Assembly (NCBI RefSeq): GCF_001544195.1
Contig: NZ_BCPY01000004.1
Location: forward strand, 41,136-105,135
Origin: Tetragenococcus solitarius NBRC 100494
GTDB taxonomy: Bacteria; Bacillota; Bacilli; Lactobacillales; Enterococcaceae
Length of the DNA: 64,000 nt
Reading direction: 5' to 3'
Both the position numbers and the translations under genes were made by a program. Under the pieces are notes generated by a model, which saw only the letters and a list, made by a program, of their open reading frames with translations, had not been told where the DNA came from and did not search any database. Below are positions 26,333 through 35,840 of the stretch, piece by piece (position 1 is the stretch's first letter; the number at the start of each line of letters is the position of its first letter).

Positions 26333-26355
26333 GTATACTTCCTCTAAAAGTATAC
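26333..26355 (-). promoter_or_regulatory. Inverted repeat at the tdk ribosome-binding site
   Basis: GTATACTT (26333-26340) and AAGTATAC (26348-26355) are exact inverted repeats seven bases apart. On the minus strand the hairpin ends directly at the GGAGG of tdk, and TATACT within it could be a -10. Operator or translational control is inferred. Confidence 0.35.
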
Positions 26356-26403
26356 TTGAAAATGAACATTTTTTACAGCCCCAGCTTTTTGAAATTTAGC
26401 CAA

Positions 26404-26443
26404 ATAAAAAGGACCAGCAAGATGATTCTTTACAGCTGTCCTA
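26404..26443 (-). terminator. Terminator downstream of the GNAT pair
   Basis: AGGACCAGC (26410-26418) pairs with GCTGTCCT (26435-26442) apart from a bulged base; on the minus strand TTTTTATTT follows. Confidence 0.65.
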
Positions 26444-26487
26444 GTTTTACCCTAAATCCCAAATTTTGCTTCATTAACGAAGTTTTA

Positions 26488-26883
26488 TTAATATCTTCTT
26501 TGTTTTTTAAATGCATGACTCACTGACTCAAACCCTACTTTTGGATAAAAAGAAGTTGCACTAGGTGCAGATATTAATACTGTCGAGATGTCCTTACCTT
26601 GATTTTTTCTTAGTGCAGTTAATAACTGGGTTCCTATATCTCGTTCCTGATATTCTTTTAGCACGGCTAGATCTGACACAAAAGTACAAAAAGAATTATC
26701 AGAAACACCACGAAGCACACCCACCAATTTAGCATTATCCCAAGCAGTATACAAGACATTCGCATTTGCAATCATCCGTTTGATTCTTTTCTGGTCGTAA
26801 ACAGGTCGTTTGATACCTGATCCAATAAATACCTCAATTAACTCTTCTGCTGTTATTTTTTTATCTGTTTGAATTTCCACCAC
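26488..26883 (-). CDS. GNAT-family N-acetyltransferase
   Basis: 131 residues. The acetyl-CoA-binding region is VSDLAVLKEYQERDIGTQLLTALRK; the usual R/QxxGxG/A pattern is degenerate here (QERDIGTQ). GTG start at 26883 behind GGAGGGATAAAT. The gene downstream of a paralogue of the same length in the same direction, separated by only two bases. Substrate unknown. The C-terminal FYPKVGFESVSHAF is a typical GNAT beta-6/7 element. Confidence 0.85.
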   Translation of the reverse strand: MVEIQTDKKITAEELIEVFIGSGIKRPVYDQKRIKRMIANANVLYTAWDNAKLVGVLRGVSDNSFCTFVSDLAVLKEYQERDIGTQLLTALRKNQGKDISTVLISAPSATSFYPKVGFESVSHAFKKQRRY

Positions 26884-26885
26884 AT

Positions 26886-27284
26886 TTATCCCTCCCTGTG
26901 AATGCGATACATTTTATCCGTAGGGGCGAATTCAAGCCGTTCATAAAACCCTGTTGCCTTATCTTCAGCTCTTAAAGAAAGAGTCACTCGTGTTCCTAAA
27001 TATTGTTTGATTTCGTTTACTAATTTTCTACCAATTCCTTGCTTTTGATAACTAGGCAAGATCAAAATATCACTTAAATAGCAAAAATATTCAAAATCCG
27101 TTAAACACCGCGCTAGCCCAAGTAATTTTCCGTCTTTCCATGAACTAAAAACTAAAGGCGTATGATCAATCATATTTTGCAAGCGTTTTTTATCATTTAA
27201 AGGTTTTTCAAACCCCGTTTCTTGATAAAGCTGAGTCACTTGTTCTACTGTCATCGGTTCATTTACTTTGATTTCAACTTCCAT
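26886..27284 (-). CDS. GNAT-family N-acetyltransferase (paralogue of the next gene)
   Basis: 132 residues with the classic motif LSDILILPSYQKQGIGRKLVNEIKQYL (Q-K-Q-G-I-G) and FYERLEFAPTDKMYRI. ATG at 27284 with AAAAGGAGAG upstream; the in-frame extension to 27353 is not supported. The N-terminal region (ITAEELIEVF versus MTVEQVTQLY, then a Lys-Arg-rich IDHTPL/MIANANVL element) aligns with the neighbouring GNAT, so the two arose by tandem duplication. Substrate unknown. Confidence 0.88.
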   Translation of the reverse strand: MEVEIKVNEPMTVEQVTQLYQETGFEKPLNDKKRLQNMIDHTPLVFSSWKDGKLLGLARCLTDFEYFCYLSDILILPSYQKQGIGRKLVNEIKQYLGTRVTLSLRAEDKATGFYERLEFAPTDKMYRIHREG

Positions 27285-27423
27285 TTTATCTCTCCTTTTG
27301 TTTGCTATCCAAACACCTATTTCAATTAGCGCTTTATTGCTTCTTATCCCCAAGATACACCTTATAAGTGAATAAATCCATCATTCATTGTACTTTATCC
27401 CTACGTTAAAATTCTTAAAATTG

Positions 27424-27461
27424 AATAAAAAAAACCATCGACCATGAATTATAGCCGATGG
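27424..27461 (-). terminator. Terminator of the hsp20 pair
   Basis: CCATCG (27435-27440) pairs with CGATGG (27456-27461); on the minus strand a run of eight T follows the stem. Confidence 0.8.
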
Positions 27462-27478
27462 CTTATCACCTTATTTTT

Positions 27479-27895
27479 TTATTTAATATCAATTTTTTTC
27501 TTTTCTTCAACTTCATCCGATGTTTTCGGCAAATTCAAATCCAAAACGCCATCTTTAAAGGAAGCATCGATATTTTCATCATCAACGCCTTTTAGCATGA
27601 ATTGACGACGATAAGAACGACTGCTACGTTCTCGACGTAAGAAATTGCCTTCTTCGTCTTTATCTTCCGTTATATCATTACGGTTTGCTTCGATAGTTAA
27701 AACACCATCATCATAAGTAACATTTAAATCCGATTTGTCAAAACCAGGTAAATCAGCTGTTACTTCATAATTATTATCTTTTTCTTTGATATCGACTTGG
27801 AAATTGTCATTTCCCATAAAGCCATTAAAGAAATTATCAAAAAAGTCATCTCTCATACCCATCAAATCATTATTTCTTGATATTAGATTTGCCAT
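27479..27895 (-). CDS. hsp20: Small heat-shock protein, Hsp20/alpha-crystallin family (copy 1)
   Basis: 138 residues: short N-terminal region (MANLISRNNDLMGMRDDFFDNFF), an alpha-crystallin domain from about residue 33 (FQVDIKEKDNNYEVTADLPGFDKSDLNV) to 125, with the conserved LPGF, GVLTIEA and the C-terminal ASFKDGVLDLNLPK. ATP-independent holdase chaperone. It differs from the neighbouring copy at about 13 of 138 positions and lies 93 bases downstream of it with no terminator between, so both are probably co-transcribed. Confidence 0.95.
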   Translation of the reverse strand: MANLISRNNDLMGMRDDFFDNFFNGFMGNDNFQVDIKEKDNNYEVTADLPGFDKSDLNVTYDDGVLTIEANRNDITEDKDEEGNFLRRERSSRSYRRQFMLKGVDDENIDASFKDGVLDLNLPKTSDEVEEKKKIDIK

Positions 27896-27988
27896 AGTTA
27901 TTACTCCCTTTCTTAATTTTCATTAACGACAAAGAAACAAATAGTCCCTTTGACAAAGTTCTTGCCAGTTAGAAACAAACAAGTAAAA

Positions 27989-28405
27989 TTATTTGATATC
28001 AATTTTTTTCTTTTCATCAGCTTCATCTGTTGTTTTCGGTAATTTCAAATTTAAAACGCCATCTTTAAAGGAAGCGTCAATGTTTTCATCGTCAACGCCC
28101 TTTAACATGAATTGACGACGGTAGGAGCGGCTGCTGCGTTCTCGACGTAAGAAGTTGCCTTCTTCATCTCTATCTTCTTTTGTATCGTTTCGATTTGCTT
28201 CAATAGTTAATACACCATCATCATAAGTAACGTTCAAATCAGATTTGTCAAAACCAGGTAAATCAGCTGTTAGCTCGTAATCATTGTCCTTTTCTTTGAT
28301 ATCGACTTGAAAATTATCGTTTCCCATAAATCTATTAAAGAAATTATCAAAAAAATCATCTCTCATATCCATCAAATCATTGTTTCTTGACATCAAGTTT
28401 GCCAT
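27989..28405 (-). CDS. hsp20: Small heat-shock protein, Hsp20/alpha-crystallin family (copy 2, promoter-proximal)
   Basis: 138 residues, about 90 percent identical to the downstream copy, with the same alpha-crystallin features (TADLPGFDKSDLNV, GVLTIEANRND, KGVDDENIDASFKDGVLNLKLPK). The main differences cluster at the N-terminus and in the last 20 residues. It is the first gene after a promoter that carries CtsR-type and HrcA-type operators (28514-28573), so heat and protein-damage induction is expected. Confidence 0.95.
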   Translation of the reverse strand: MANLMSRNNDLMDMRDDFFDNFFNRFMGNDNFQVDIKEKDNDYELTADLPGFDKSDLNVTYDDGVLTIEANRNDTKEDRDEEGNFLRRERSSRSYRRQFMLKGVDDENIDASFKDGVLNLKLPKTTDEADEKKKIDIK

Positions 28406-28513
28406 AGATATTACTTCCTTTCTTTATTGATTTGTTCCAAAAGAAACTGTGTTCTTTTGTGCGGGATTTTTCAATCTCGATTTTCGGAAGGCCTCTAGCT
28501 TCCTTACAACTTT

Positions 28514-28542
28514 AATATACAACTTTAGTCAAAATTGGTCAA
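28514..28542 (-). promoter_or_regulatory. Heat-shock promoter of the hsp20 pair
   Basis: On the minus strand TTGACC (28537-28542), exactly 17 bases, TATATT (28514-28519). The -35 is inside the CtsR-type repeat. Confidence 0.85.
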
Positions 28543-28543
28543 A
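28527..28543 (-). promoter_or_regulatory. CtsR operator
   Basis: Direct heptanucleotide repeat AGTCAAA (28527-28533), ATT, GGTCAAA (28537-28543), matching the CtsR RGTCAAA-N3-RGTCAAA pattern, overlapping the -35. Confidence 0.85.
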
Positions 28544-28546
28544 TAA

Positions 28547-28573
28547 TTAGCACTCGTATATCCCGAGTGCTAA
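28547..28573. promoter_or_regulatory. CIRCE element (HrcA operator)
   Basis: TTAGCACTC (28547-28555), nine bases, GAGTGCTAA (28565-28573): a perfect CIRCE inverted repeat, four bases upstream of the -35 of the hsp20 promoter. HrcA binding is established for this sequence in Firmicutes. Confidence 0.97.
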
Positions 28574-28590
28574 CCAAACGTATTTTATCT

Positions 28591-30342
28591 TTACTGCTGC
28601 TCATTTAATAATGCTAAAAAACGTTTCCCATATTTATCAAGTTTATTTTGTCCTACCCCTTTGATTTGTAACAACTCAACTAGGTTTTTAGGCTTTTTCT
28701 GCGCCAGTTCTTGCAGCGTCTTATCTGAAAAAATAATATAAGGCGGCATATTCTGTTCTTGAGCTAACTCTAAGCGTAGTGCACGTAATTTTTCAAATAG
28801 TTCATCATCTATCGATAACTGTTTGATGGGCGCCTGTTTACGGTAAACTTTCCGCTTTTTTAACAGGACCTCTATTCCTACTGCTGAAACAGTTACCTTG
28901 GGAAACTCTCCTTTAGTAAGTGTTAGGTACTGTTCAGCGATTAAGTAATCAATGAAGGCAGATATTTGTTTTTGAGACCATTCTTTCATTAGCCCGTAGG
29001 TGGTTAATTGATCTAAATGCCAATCTCTTACTTGCTGAGTCTTTGAGCCGGTCAAAACTTTGGCCACCATTGTTTTACCAAAACGTTCTTCCATTCGTTT
29101 TACACAAGATAACACTTTTTGTGTATCAACAGTCACATCAACCGCTTCTCGTTCATCTAAACAATTGCTACATTTGCCACAGTTTTGACCTTGCTCACCA
29201 AAATACCGTAAAATATAACACTGCAGACACATCTGTGTATGCGCATATTGGTTCATCTCACGGAGTTTTTCGTACTCATTTTGTTGGAATTTGTTCGTTA
29301 AACTAGATTGTTCAATAAAAAAATGTTGAATCTGCAAATCCTGAGGTGCATAAAGTAAAATTGCATCGCTTGCTAAACCATCTCTGCCTGCTCTTCCAGC
29401 TTCCTGATAATAGGATTCAATATTACCAGGAATTTGTGCGTGTATGACAAAACGAACGTTACTCTTATTAATTCCCATACCAAACGCGTTTGTGGCAACG
29501 ATTAGCTGGATGCGGTCGAATAAAAAGTCTTCTTGACTTTGGGCACGCTCATTTTTATCCATTCCGCCATGATACATTCCTACAGAAAAACCATTATGCT
29601 TTAGTAGATAATACAGACGTTCAACTTCTTTTCGAGTCGTTGCATAAATAATCCCCGACTGATTTTCATTCGTTTTCAGATAAGCTATTAAATAGCTATC
29701 CTTTTGTTCTTTTACTACTTGGAAAGATAAATTTTCACGCGCAAATCCCGTGTTAATTTGGTTACTTTTAGAAATCGTTAATAAGTCAGAAATATCTTGA
29801 GCTACTTGTTGAGTTGCTGTAGCCGTTAATGCTACAACTGTTGGCTTTTGTTTTAAAAATTGAATCATTTCGTTTAATTTCAAGTAACTTGGCCGAAAGT
29901 CATGCCCCCATTGTGAAATACAGTGTGCTTCATCCACAGCCAAAAGATCGATTTGTATCTCTTCTAGTAAGTGTAAAAATTCTTCTGATTCCAAGCGTTC
30001 TGGTGCAACATATAATAACTTCACCTTTTTGTTTTGTGCTCTGTTAAGACGTTTATTTATCTCCACGTAAGATAGAGAACTATTAATAAAGGTAGCAGGA
30101 ATTCCCATTTCATTTAGACTATCTACCTGATCTTTCATCAAAGAAATCAAAGGAGAAATCACCAATGTCAAACCATCAAATAAAAGCGCTGGCAGCTGAT
30201 AACAAATAGATTTCCCTCCACCTGTAGGCATAATGCCAAGGACATTTTCTTTATTCAAAACTTTTTGGATAATTTCTTCTTGTCCTTTGCGAAAGCTGGT
30301 AAACCCGAATTTTTCTGCTAAAATTTTCGTTAATTCTGTCAT
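28591..30342 (-). CDS. recQ: ATP-dependent DNA helicase RecQ
   Basis: 583 residues. Superfamily 2 helicase: motif [15 protein letters not shown], motif [19 protein letters not shown], motif [24 protein letters not shown]; then the RQC zinc-binding cysteines ([23 protein letters not shown]) and winged helix, and a C-terminal HRDC domain (about 505-583, [25 protein letters not shown]). Acts in recombination and stalled-fork repair. GAGGT precedes the ATG. Monocistronic; the CIRCE palindrome just beyond its stop may also help end its transcript. Confidence 0.96.
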   Translation of the reverse strand: MTELTKILAEKFGFTSFRKGQEEIIQKVLNKENVLGIMPTGGGKSICYQLPALLFDGLTLVISPLISLMKDQVDSLNEMGIPATFINSSLSYVEINKRLNRAQNKKVKLLYVAPERLESEEFLHLLEEIQIDLLAVDEAHCISQWGHDFRPSYLKLNEMIQFLKQKPTVVALTATATQQVAQDISDLLTISKSNQINTGFARENLSFQVVKEQKDSYLIAYLKTNENQSGIIYATTRKEVERLYYLLKHNGFSVGMYHGGMDKNERAQSQEDFLFDRIQLIVATNAFGMGINKSNVRFVIHAQIPGNIESYYQEAGRAGRDGLASDAILLYAPQDLQIQHFFIEQSSLTNKFQQNEYEKLREMNQYAHTQMCLQCYILRYFGEQGQNCGKCSNCLDEREAVDVTVDTQKVLSCVKRMEERFGKTMVAKVLTGSKTQQVRDWHLDQLTTYGLMKEWSQKQISAFIDYLIAEQYLTLTKGEFPKVTVSAVGIEVLLKKRKVYRKQAPIKQLSIDDELFEKLRALRLELAQEQNMPPYIIFSDKTLQELAQKKPKNLVELLQIKGVGQNKLDKYGKRFLALLNEQQ

Positions 30343-30414
30343 TCTAATACCTCTTTCTTATTTTATTATTGAAAATTTTTTCTAGAAATCAGCCCATCAT
30401 TTCGCTTTTTTCTT

Positions 30415-30452
30415 ACCAAAAAAATACGCCTTCTTTAGGAAAGCGTACGTTT
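30415..30452 (-). terminator. Terminator downstream of lepB
   Basis: TACGCCTTC (30425-30433) pairs with GAAAGCGTA (30439-30447) with one wobble; on the minus strand TTTTTTT follows. Confidence 0.8.
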
Positions 30453-30574
30453 TGAATAAATAGTATCACACTTTAGCATTACACTTGCACAAAAATAATT
30501 CATAAAAGCAAAGTACAAACGAGACGATCACTGACCTTGTAATCATTTTTGAAACCTTTTCTTTTTAAGGTCAT

Positions 30575-31150
30575 TTAGTCATTCACAAGTGAAACTTCGC
30601 TTAGGGGCCAATAGCGAAAACCTACTTCGCCTTCGATCATAGATCGATTGACAAAACCAAACGAACGACTATCCTTAGAGATTAAACGATTATCTCCTAA
30701 AACAAAATACTTACCTTCTGGCACTTCATATACAAAATCACTGGTAAATGTCTCTGCATTATTAGCAATTTCTTGAAAAGCTGGATTATAGGCATACGTT
30801 GATTGCATTTTATCTTTACTAAATTGTTGTTTGTAAGCTGTTAAATAAGGCTCGTCTAATTTCTTACCATTAACTAAAAGTTCATCATCTTGCATTTGCA
30901 CTCGGTCACCAGGCAATCCAATCACTCGTTTAACCGCTAATTTATCTAAATCATCTGGCTCTTTGGTTGTTACAATATCAAAACGATCAATCTTTGATAA
31001 TTGATAGGTCATTAATTTTTGTCCGTCAGCTAAAGTGGGATCCATAGAATGACCATTAACCGAAACAGGCGCAATAACAAATATACGTAAGATGATAAAA
31101 AGAGCAAGAAGTAAAAAAAAGATGCCCCAATTTTTTATAAATTCTTTCAA
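30575..31150 (-). CDS. lepB: Type I signal peptidase
   Basis: 191 residues with one N-terminal membrane helix (about 9-27), then the catalytic serine Ser35 in SVNGHSMDPTL, the catalytic lysine Lys74 in KRVIGLPGDRV, and the signature GDNRLISKDSRSFG. Removes signal peptides of secreted proteins on the outer membrane face. TTG start at 31150 with AAGGAG nine bases upstream. Single gene; the terminator lies about 120 bases after the stop. Confidence 0.95.
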   Translation of the reverse strand: MKEFIKNWGIFFLLLALFIILRIFVIAPVSVNGHSMDPTLADGQKLMTYQLSKIDRFDIVTTKEPDDLDKLAVKRVIGLPGDRVQMQDDELLVNGKKLDEPYLTAYKQQFSKDKMQSTYAYNPAFQEIANNAETFTSDFVYEVPEGKYFVLGDNRLISKDSRSFGFVNRSMIEGEVGFRYWPLSEVSLVND

Positions 31151-31362
31151 AGTACAAACTCCTTATTGTTTGTTATGAGTTATTTCTTCATTTTTATATT
31201 TTAATAATACTGCTTTAGTATATCATAGCGCAAAATAATAATGAAAAAAACAATTTTTCCTTTTAAGAAACTTTTGAATTTTTATTTTCTGGCTCAAGTA
31301 TATGGTATGAATTTTCTTTTTTGTTATACTGTGAGTAATCTATTAAGAATGGAGTCTTGAAA

Positions 31363-32769
31363 ATGTCATTGAAATTACGTGCACAGGACACCTGGAAGAA
31401 GGGAAAACTCTTTTTTGGTCATAGGCTTTCTTCCGTTCAAATCATCGTATCCTACTATATACTGATGACATTAATTGCACTTATCCTATTTTGTTTGCCT
31501 ATTTTTCGCCAACCTGGTTCTCATGTTTCGTTTATTGATATGTTTTTTATGGCCGTGAGCACAATTAGTGTTACTGGCTTGTCAACATTTCCTATCAAAG
31601 AAGTCTTCAATGAACAAGGAGTGATCTTATTAGAAGTTCTTTTCCAAGTTGGTGGCTTAGGTATTATGATGATATCTACTTTTTTCTTTATTATCTCTAA
31701 ACGAAAAATTACTTTAAAACAACGACAATTAATTATGACGGATATGAATCAACCGCGTCTTAGTGGTATTGTACGTTTAATTCGTACAACTTTTACAATT
31801 ATATTAGGTTTACAAATTTTTAGTGGCATCGGCTTTAGCCTCTACTTGAAATTAAGAGGATATTACGACCATTGGTTAGATGCATTTTATTATGGTTTTT
31901 ATGAAGCAATTTCTTCAGTAACCAATTCTGGATTTGACATTAGCGGCCATTCCATACTACCTTTTGCCAATGACTTTTTGTTTTTAACTGCGATGATGGT
32001 TTTAATTTTTATTGGGGGTATCGGTTTCCCAGTTCTGATGGATGTTAAAGAATGGATTTCTTATAAATTTGTTAAAAAACCGAATCCTTTACATTTTCGT
32101 TTTTCTTTATTTACCAAGATTGCTCTATTTTCTTCAATCGGTTTATTTGTTAGTGGTGCCTTGGTGATTTTCCTCTTAGAAAAAAATCACTTATTCGACA
32201 ACATGAATGTGATTGGTCAAAGTATCAATAGTATGTTTTATTCTATTACTACCCGTAATGCTGGGTTACAGATTCATGATTTAAATGACTTTCAAACGAC
32301 AACACTGATTGTTTTTTCTTTACTTATGTTTATCGGTTGCAGTCCCAGTTCAGTAGGAGGTGGCGTCCGTACAACGACCATCATGATTATCGGTCTGTAC
32401 CTTTATTCATTTTTAAAAGGAGAAAATCATATTACTATTTTTGGCCGCAATATTGACGAAGAAGATATTCGCAAATCAGTAGTCGTCTTTATGCTATCTC
32501 TTATGATGTGCTTTTCTTGTATCATTTTTTTAACTGCTATCGAAGATGTTTCCCTGATCTCTATTATTGTTGAAGTGACCTCTGCTTTTGGTACTACTGG
32601 TCTTTCCCTAGGTATTACCGAGGACTTAACAACGATCGGGAAACTAGTTATTACAGCTCTAATGTTTATTGGACGGGTAGGAATGCTATATACATTAATG
32701 TTATTTGTTCCTAAAAAACCCCATGATTTAGGTTATCATTATCCAACTGAAAAGATTATCATTGGTTGA
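31363..32769 (+). CDS. ktrB: TrkH/KtrB-family potassium uptake channel subunit
   Basis: 468 residues from ATG 31363 (GGAG eight bases upstream). Four pore-loop repeats with the selectivity glycines are visible: STISVTGLS, SSVTNSGFD, TTRNAGLQ and SAFGTTGLS, and the gating region has the short loop typical of KtrB. It moves K+ (with Na+ in some homologues). KtrB normally needs the RCK protein KtrA, and no ktrA is adjacent; a distant KtrA or KtrC is expected. Promoter with extended -10 TGTTATACT just upstream. With opuC this supports osmotic adaptation. Confidence 0.93.
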   Translation: MSLKLRAQDTWKKGKLFFGHRLSSVQIIVSYYILMTLIALILFCLPIFRQPGSHVSFIDMFFMAVSTISVTGLSTFPIKEVFNEQGVILLEVLFQVGGLGIMMISTFFFIISKRKITLKQRQLIMTDMNQPRLSGIVRLIRTTFTIILGLQIFSGIGFSLYLKLRGYYDHWLDAFYYGFYEAISSVTNSGFDISGHSILPFANDFLFLTAMMVLIFIGGIGFPVLMDVKEWISYKFVKKPNPLHFRFSLFTKIALFSSIGLFVSGALVIFLLEKNHLFDNMNVIGQSINSMFYSITTRNAGLQIHDLNDFQTTTLIVFSLLMFIGCSPSSVGGGVRTTTIMIIGLYLYSFLKGENHITIFGRNIDEEDIRKSVVVFMLSLMMCFSCIIFLTAIEDVSLISIIVEVTSAFGTTGLSLGITEDLTTIGKLVITALMFIGRVGMLYTLMLFVPKKPHDLGYHYPTEKIIIG

Positions 32770-32893
32770 TAAAAATTACTTCAGCTTTGGTGAAAAAGAA
32801 GTACCATGCCAATTTTAACTAGGTGAGAATTATTAGATGGAGAAAAAATAAATGATGCATCTACCTTACTTAAAAAATTAGGGTTTACTCGCT

Positions 32894-32939
32894 AGCGCAG
32901 AGCGGAAATTTTGATATTTCGTTCTGCGCTCTTTTTTTA
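32894..32939 (+). terminator. Terminator downstream of ktrB
   Basis: AGCGCAGA (32894-32901) and TCTGCGCT (32923-32930) with additional inner pairs, followed by seven T. Confidence 0.88.
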
Positions 32940-33012
32940 TTATTTGCAACCACTTGGTGCTACAGTTTATTTATCGAAAATGTTTAAATAAAAATGAAAG
33001 GAGGGCTGTTCT

Positions 33013-33597
33013 ATGGAGATCGGCGAACGATTAAAAAAGCAACGTAAAATTAAAAAGTGGACTCAACAAGAGTTAGCGGATAAATTACATATTTCTCGTC
33101 AGTCTATTTCCAAATGGGAGCAAGGAATTGCTTTACCCAGTTTTGCTAATGTTGTTGCTATTAGTGATCTTTTTGAAATTTCTTTAGATGAACTCATCAG
33201 AGAGGATGAAAAGCTTATGAATAACCTTAAAGCAAAACAGAAATTTACCCCTTTAGAAAAAATTGTTTGGCTAAGTATAAGTATAACTGTACTCATATTT
33301 GCTCTTTTGCTTACATTGAATGCTAATTTCAAAAAGATTACGCCTTGGCTACAAGGAAGCGGAACCATTTTCCTCATCATGTTACTTTTTTCAATGGATT
33401 GGAAAAAAATCAATCAATCTTTTACCAAAAGAACAATTATGTTAAGTATTATCACTCTAGTTTTGTTTCTAGTACCATTTTTATATGATGAAATTATAAG
33501 TTTTTTCAAGGAATATCTGAACTCTCTTGGTAGTATTAACCTCCACAACAGTAAACAATTCCAACATTTTTACGAACTTACAGCTTTTGTCTTTTAA
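33013..33597 (+). CDS. XRE-family regulator with membrane-spanning C-terminal domain
   Basis: 194 residues: helix-turn-helix in residues 1-63 (IGERLKKQRKIKKWTQQELADKLHISRQSISKWEQG) followed by about three transmembrane segments (VWLSISITVLIFALLLTL, GSGTIFLIMLLFSM, IMLSIITLVLFLVPFLY). Such membrane-tethered XRE proteins often control a neighbouring transporter or stress gene, but no obvious target lies beside it. GGAGG precedes the ATG. Flanked by terminators and by the murT promoter, so it is probably monocistronic. Target unknown. Confidence 0.85.
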   Translation: MEIGERLKKQRKIKKWTQQELADKLHISRQSISKWEQGIALPSFANVVAISDLFEISLDELIREDEKLMNNLKAKQKFTPLEKIVWLSISITVLIFALLLTLNANFKKITPWLQGSGTIFLIMLLFSMDWKKINQSFTKRTIMLSIITLVLFLVPFLYDEIISFFKEYLNSLGSINLHNSKQFQHFYELTAFVF

Positions 33598-33650
33598 TTC
33601 ATCGGTTGCCATAAAAATGTTCACATATTCTTAAGAACAAGAAAATTGGT

Positions 33651-33679
33651 TTAATCTTTTTTTTGAAATATGGTAAGAT
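33651..33679 (+). promoter_or_regulatory. Putative promoter of murT-gatD
   Basis: Weak -35 TTAATC (33651-33656), 17 bases, TAAGAT (33674-33679) with TG at the extended -10 position. Confidence 0.5.
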
Positions 33680-33717
33680 GAATTGAATTTATGTTTATAT
33701 AATGATGGAGGTTTGAG

Positions 33718-35070
33718 ATGGGAATCCGAAGTTATGTCGCTTCTTTTGTGGGCAAAAGCTCACAATGGTTTTTAAAAACTTTTACTAAAGGTGGCTCAAG
33801 TTTACCTGGTAAACTGGCATTAAAAGTTGATCCAGCTATTTTAGATCATTTGGCTAAAGATTATAAGGTTGTGGTGGTTACTGGCACTAACGGAAAAACA
33901 TTAACAACTGCACTAACAGTTAAAATTTTGCAGCAGGAATTTGAGCATGTGCTAACCAATCCCACAGGAGCTAATATGGTACAAGGGATTGTCTCGACTT
34001 TTCTTTCAGCTAATTCCAAAAAAGGACAAAAGAAATTTGCCGTCTTAGAAATTGATGAGGCTAGTTTAAGTAAAGTAACAGAATATATTAAGCCAGAACT
34101 TTTCGTATTTACGAATATTTTCCGTGATCAAATGGATCGTTATGGGGAAATTTACACAACTTATCAATTAATTGTAGATGGCGCAGCAAAATCACCGAAA
34201 GCGACTATTTTAGCTAATGGTGATTCGCCGATCTTCAATTCACTAGAGACCATCAATCCTAGGAAATATTATGGCTTTGATCATAAAATAGAAGAAGATC
34301 AAACCGCTCATTACAATACAGATGGTGTGTTGTGCCCTAAATGTCAACATATTTTACACTATAAAATGATTACCTATGCAAACCTAGGTAAATATTATTG
34401 TCCTAATTGTGGCTTTTCACGTCCTCACTTAGATTACAAGTTAACAGAACTACGGAATATGACCAATACTTCAGCAGAATTTACGATTGATCATCATGAT
34501 TATAAATTAGAAGTTGGGGGGATGTACAATATCTACAACGCTTTAGCAGCTACAGCCGTAGCTGAGTATTATCATGTTGCTCCTGAAAAAATACGAAAAG
34601 GACTTGGTTTTGATGAAAAGGTTTTTGGACGTCAAGAAATTATAAACATTGACGGTAAAAAATGTACCTTGGTTTTAGTAAAAAATCCCGTTGGTTTAAA
34701 TCAAGTGATCAATATGATTGGCTTATCCCCATATGAATTTTCACTTGTATCATTATTAAATGCAAATTATGCCGATGGTACTGATGTTAGTTGGATTTGG
34801 GATGGAGACTACGAAGCATTTAGTACATCAAAGGTTCCAAAAGTTATTTCTGGTGGAGAACGTCATCAGGATATGACTAAGCGGCTAAAAGTCGCAGATA
34901 TTCCCGACGAAAAAATCATAGAAACACAAAACTTAGACGAAGTAATTGAACAAATCAAACAATTACCTACCGAACACGTTTATATTTTATCTACTTACAC
35001 TGCGGTTTTACAATTACGAAAAAAATTGGCAGATAAAGGTTATATAAAAGGAGGAATGGATCGTGGCTAA
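33718..35070 (+). CDS. murT: Lipid II isoglutaminyl synthase, MurT subunit
   Basis: 450 residues: Mur-ligase-like ATPase with [14 protein letters not shown] near residue 52-65, an inserted zinc ribbon with Cys206, Cys209, Cys228 and Cys231 (CPKC, CPNCGF), and the C-terminal DUF1727 domain. With GatD it amidates the alpha-carboxyl of D-Glu in lipid II to D-iso-Gln, needed for efficient cross-linking in Gram-positive cocci. ATG at 33718 with GGAGG. It overlaps gatD by eight bases, which keeps the two subunits in balance. Confidence 0.96.
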   Translation: MGIRSYVASFVGKSSQWFLKTFTKGGSSLPGKLALKVDPAILDHLAKDYKVVVVTGTNGKTLTTALTVKILQQEFEHVLTNPTGANMVQGIVSTFLSANSKKGQKKFAVLEIDEASLSKVTEYIKPELFVFTNIFRDQMDRYGEIYTTYQLIVDGAAKSPKATILANGDSPIFNSLETINPRKYYGFDHKIEEDQTAHYNTDGVLCPKCQHILHYKMITYANLGKYYCPNCGFSRPHLDYKLTELRNMTNTSAEFTIDHHDYKLEVGGMYNIYNALAATAVAEYYHVAPEKIRKGLGFDEKVFGRQEIINIDGKKCTLVLVKNPVGLNQVINMIGLSPYEFSLVSLLNANYADGTDVSWIWDGDYEAFSTSKVPKVISGGERHQDMTKRLKVADIPDEKIIETQNLDEVIEQIKQLPTEHVYILSTYTAVLQLRKKLADKGYIKGGMDRG

Positions 35071-35749
35071 TTATTCACTGAAAATGGCACATCTATACGG
35101 CAATCTATTAAATACTTATGGCGACAATGGTAATATTTTAATGCTGAACTACATCGCCAAAAAAATGGGTATTCTATTAGATACTGAAATTGTAAGTATT
35201 CACGAACCATTTGACCCTAAGCGTTACGACCTAGTATTTTTTGGTGGAGGTCAAGATTACGAACAATATATCGTTTCAAAAGATATCCAGACAAAAAAAG
35301 AAAGCTTAACTGATTATATCGAAAACGATGGTGTTATGCTGGCTATTTGTGGAGGCTACCAATTATTAGGACATTACTATACAGGTGCTCATGGGGAAAA
35401 AATCCAAGGTATTTCTGCCCTAGATCATTATACGTTAAGCCAAGATAATAATCGTTTTATTGGAGACATCAAAATCTATAATGAAGAATTTGACGAAACT
35501 TATGTAGGTTTTGAAAACCACAACGGACGTACCATTCTAGGAGAAAATGAAAAACCCCTAGGTAAAATTGTTGAAGGCTATGGCAACAATGGAGAAGACC
35601 AGACAGAAGGAGCACATTACCGCAATGTTTTTTGTTCTTATTTTCATGGACCTATTTTAGCAAGAAACGAAATATTGACACAACGTTTACTGAATACTTC
35701 TCTAACAAATAAGTATGGAAAAAAGATCGACTTAGCGTCTGTAAACTAA
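35063..35749 (+). CDS. gatD: Lipid II isoglutaminyl synthase, glutaminase subunit GatD
   Basis: 228 residues of class I glutamine amidotransferase fold. Catalytic Cys96 in [10 protein letters not shown] and His195 in [12 protein letters not shown] are visible. It releases ammonia from glutamine and channels it to MurT. GTG start at 35063 behind GGAGG, overlapping the 3' end of murT. Confidence 0.96.
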   Translation: MANYSLKMAHLYGNLLNTYGDNGNILMLNYIAKKMGILLDTEIVSIHEPFDPKRYDLVFFGGGQDYEQYIVSKDIQTKKESLTDYIENDGVMLAICGGYQLLGHYYTGAHGEKIQGISALDHYTLSQDNNRFIGDIKIYNEEFDETYVGFENHNGRTILGENEKPLGKIVEGYGNNGEDQTEGAHYRNVFCSYFHGPILARNEILTQRLLNTSLTNKYGKKIDLASVN

Positions 35750-35840
35750 AAAAAGCTTTTTTTATTAGAAGAAAACCTTTATACTATTAATTAAGCATTA
35801 TCAAATGACTGATTTTAATAACTGAAGGGAGTTACTACTT

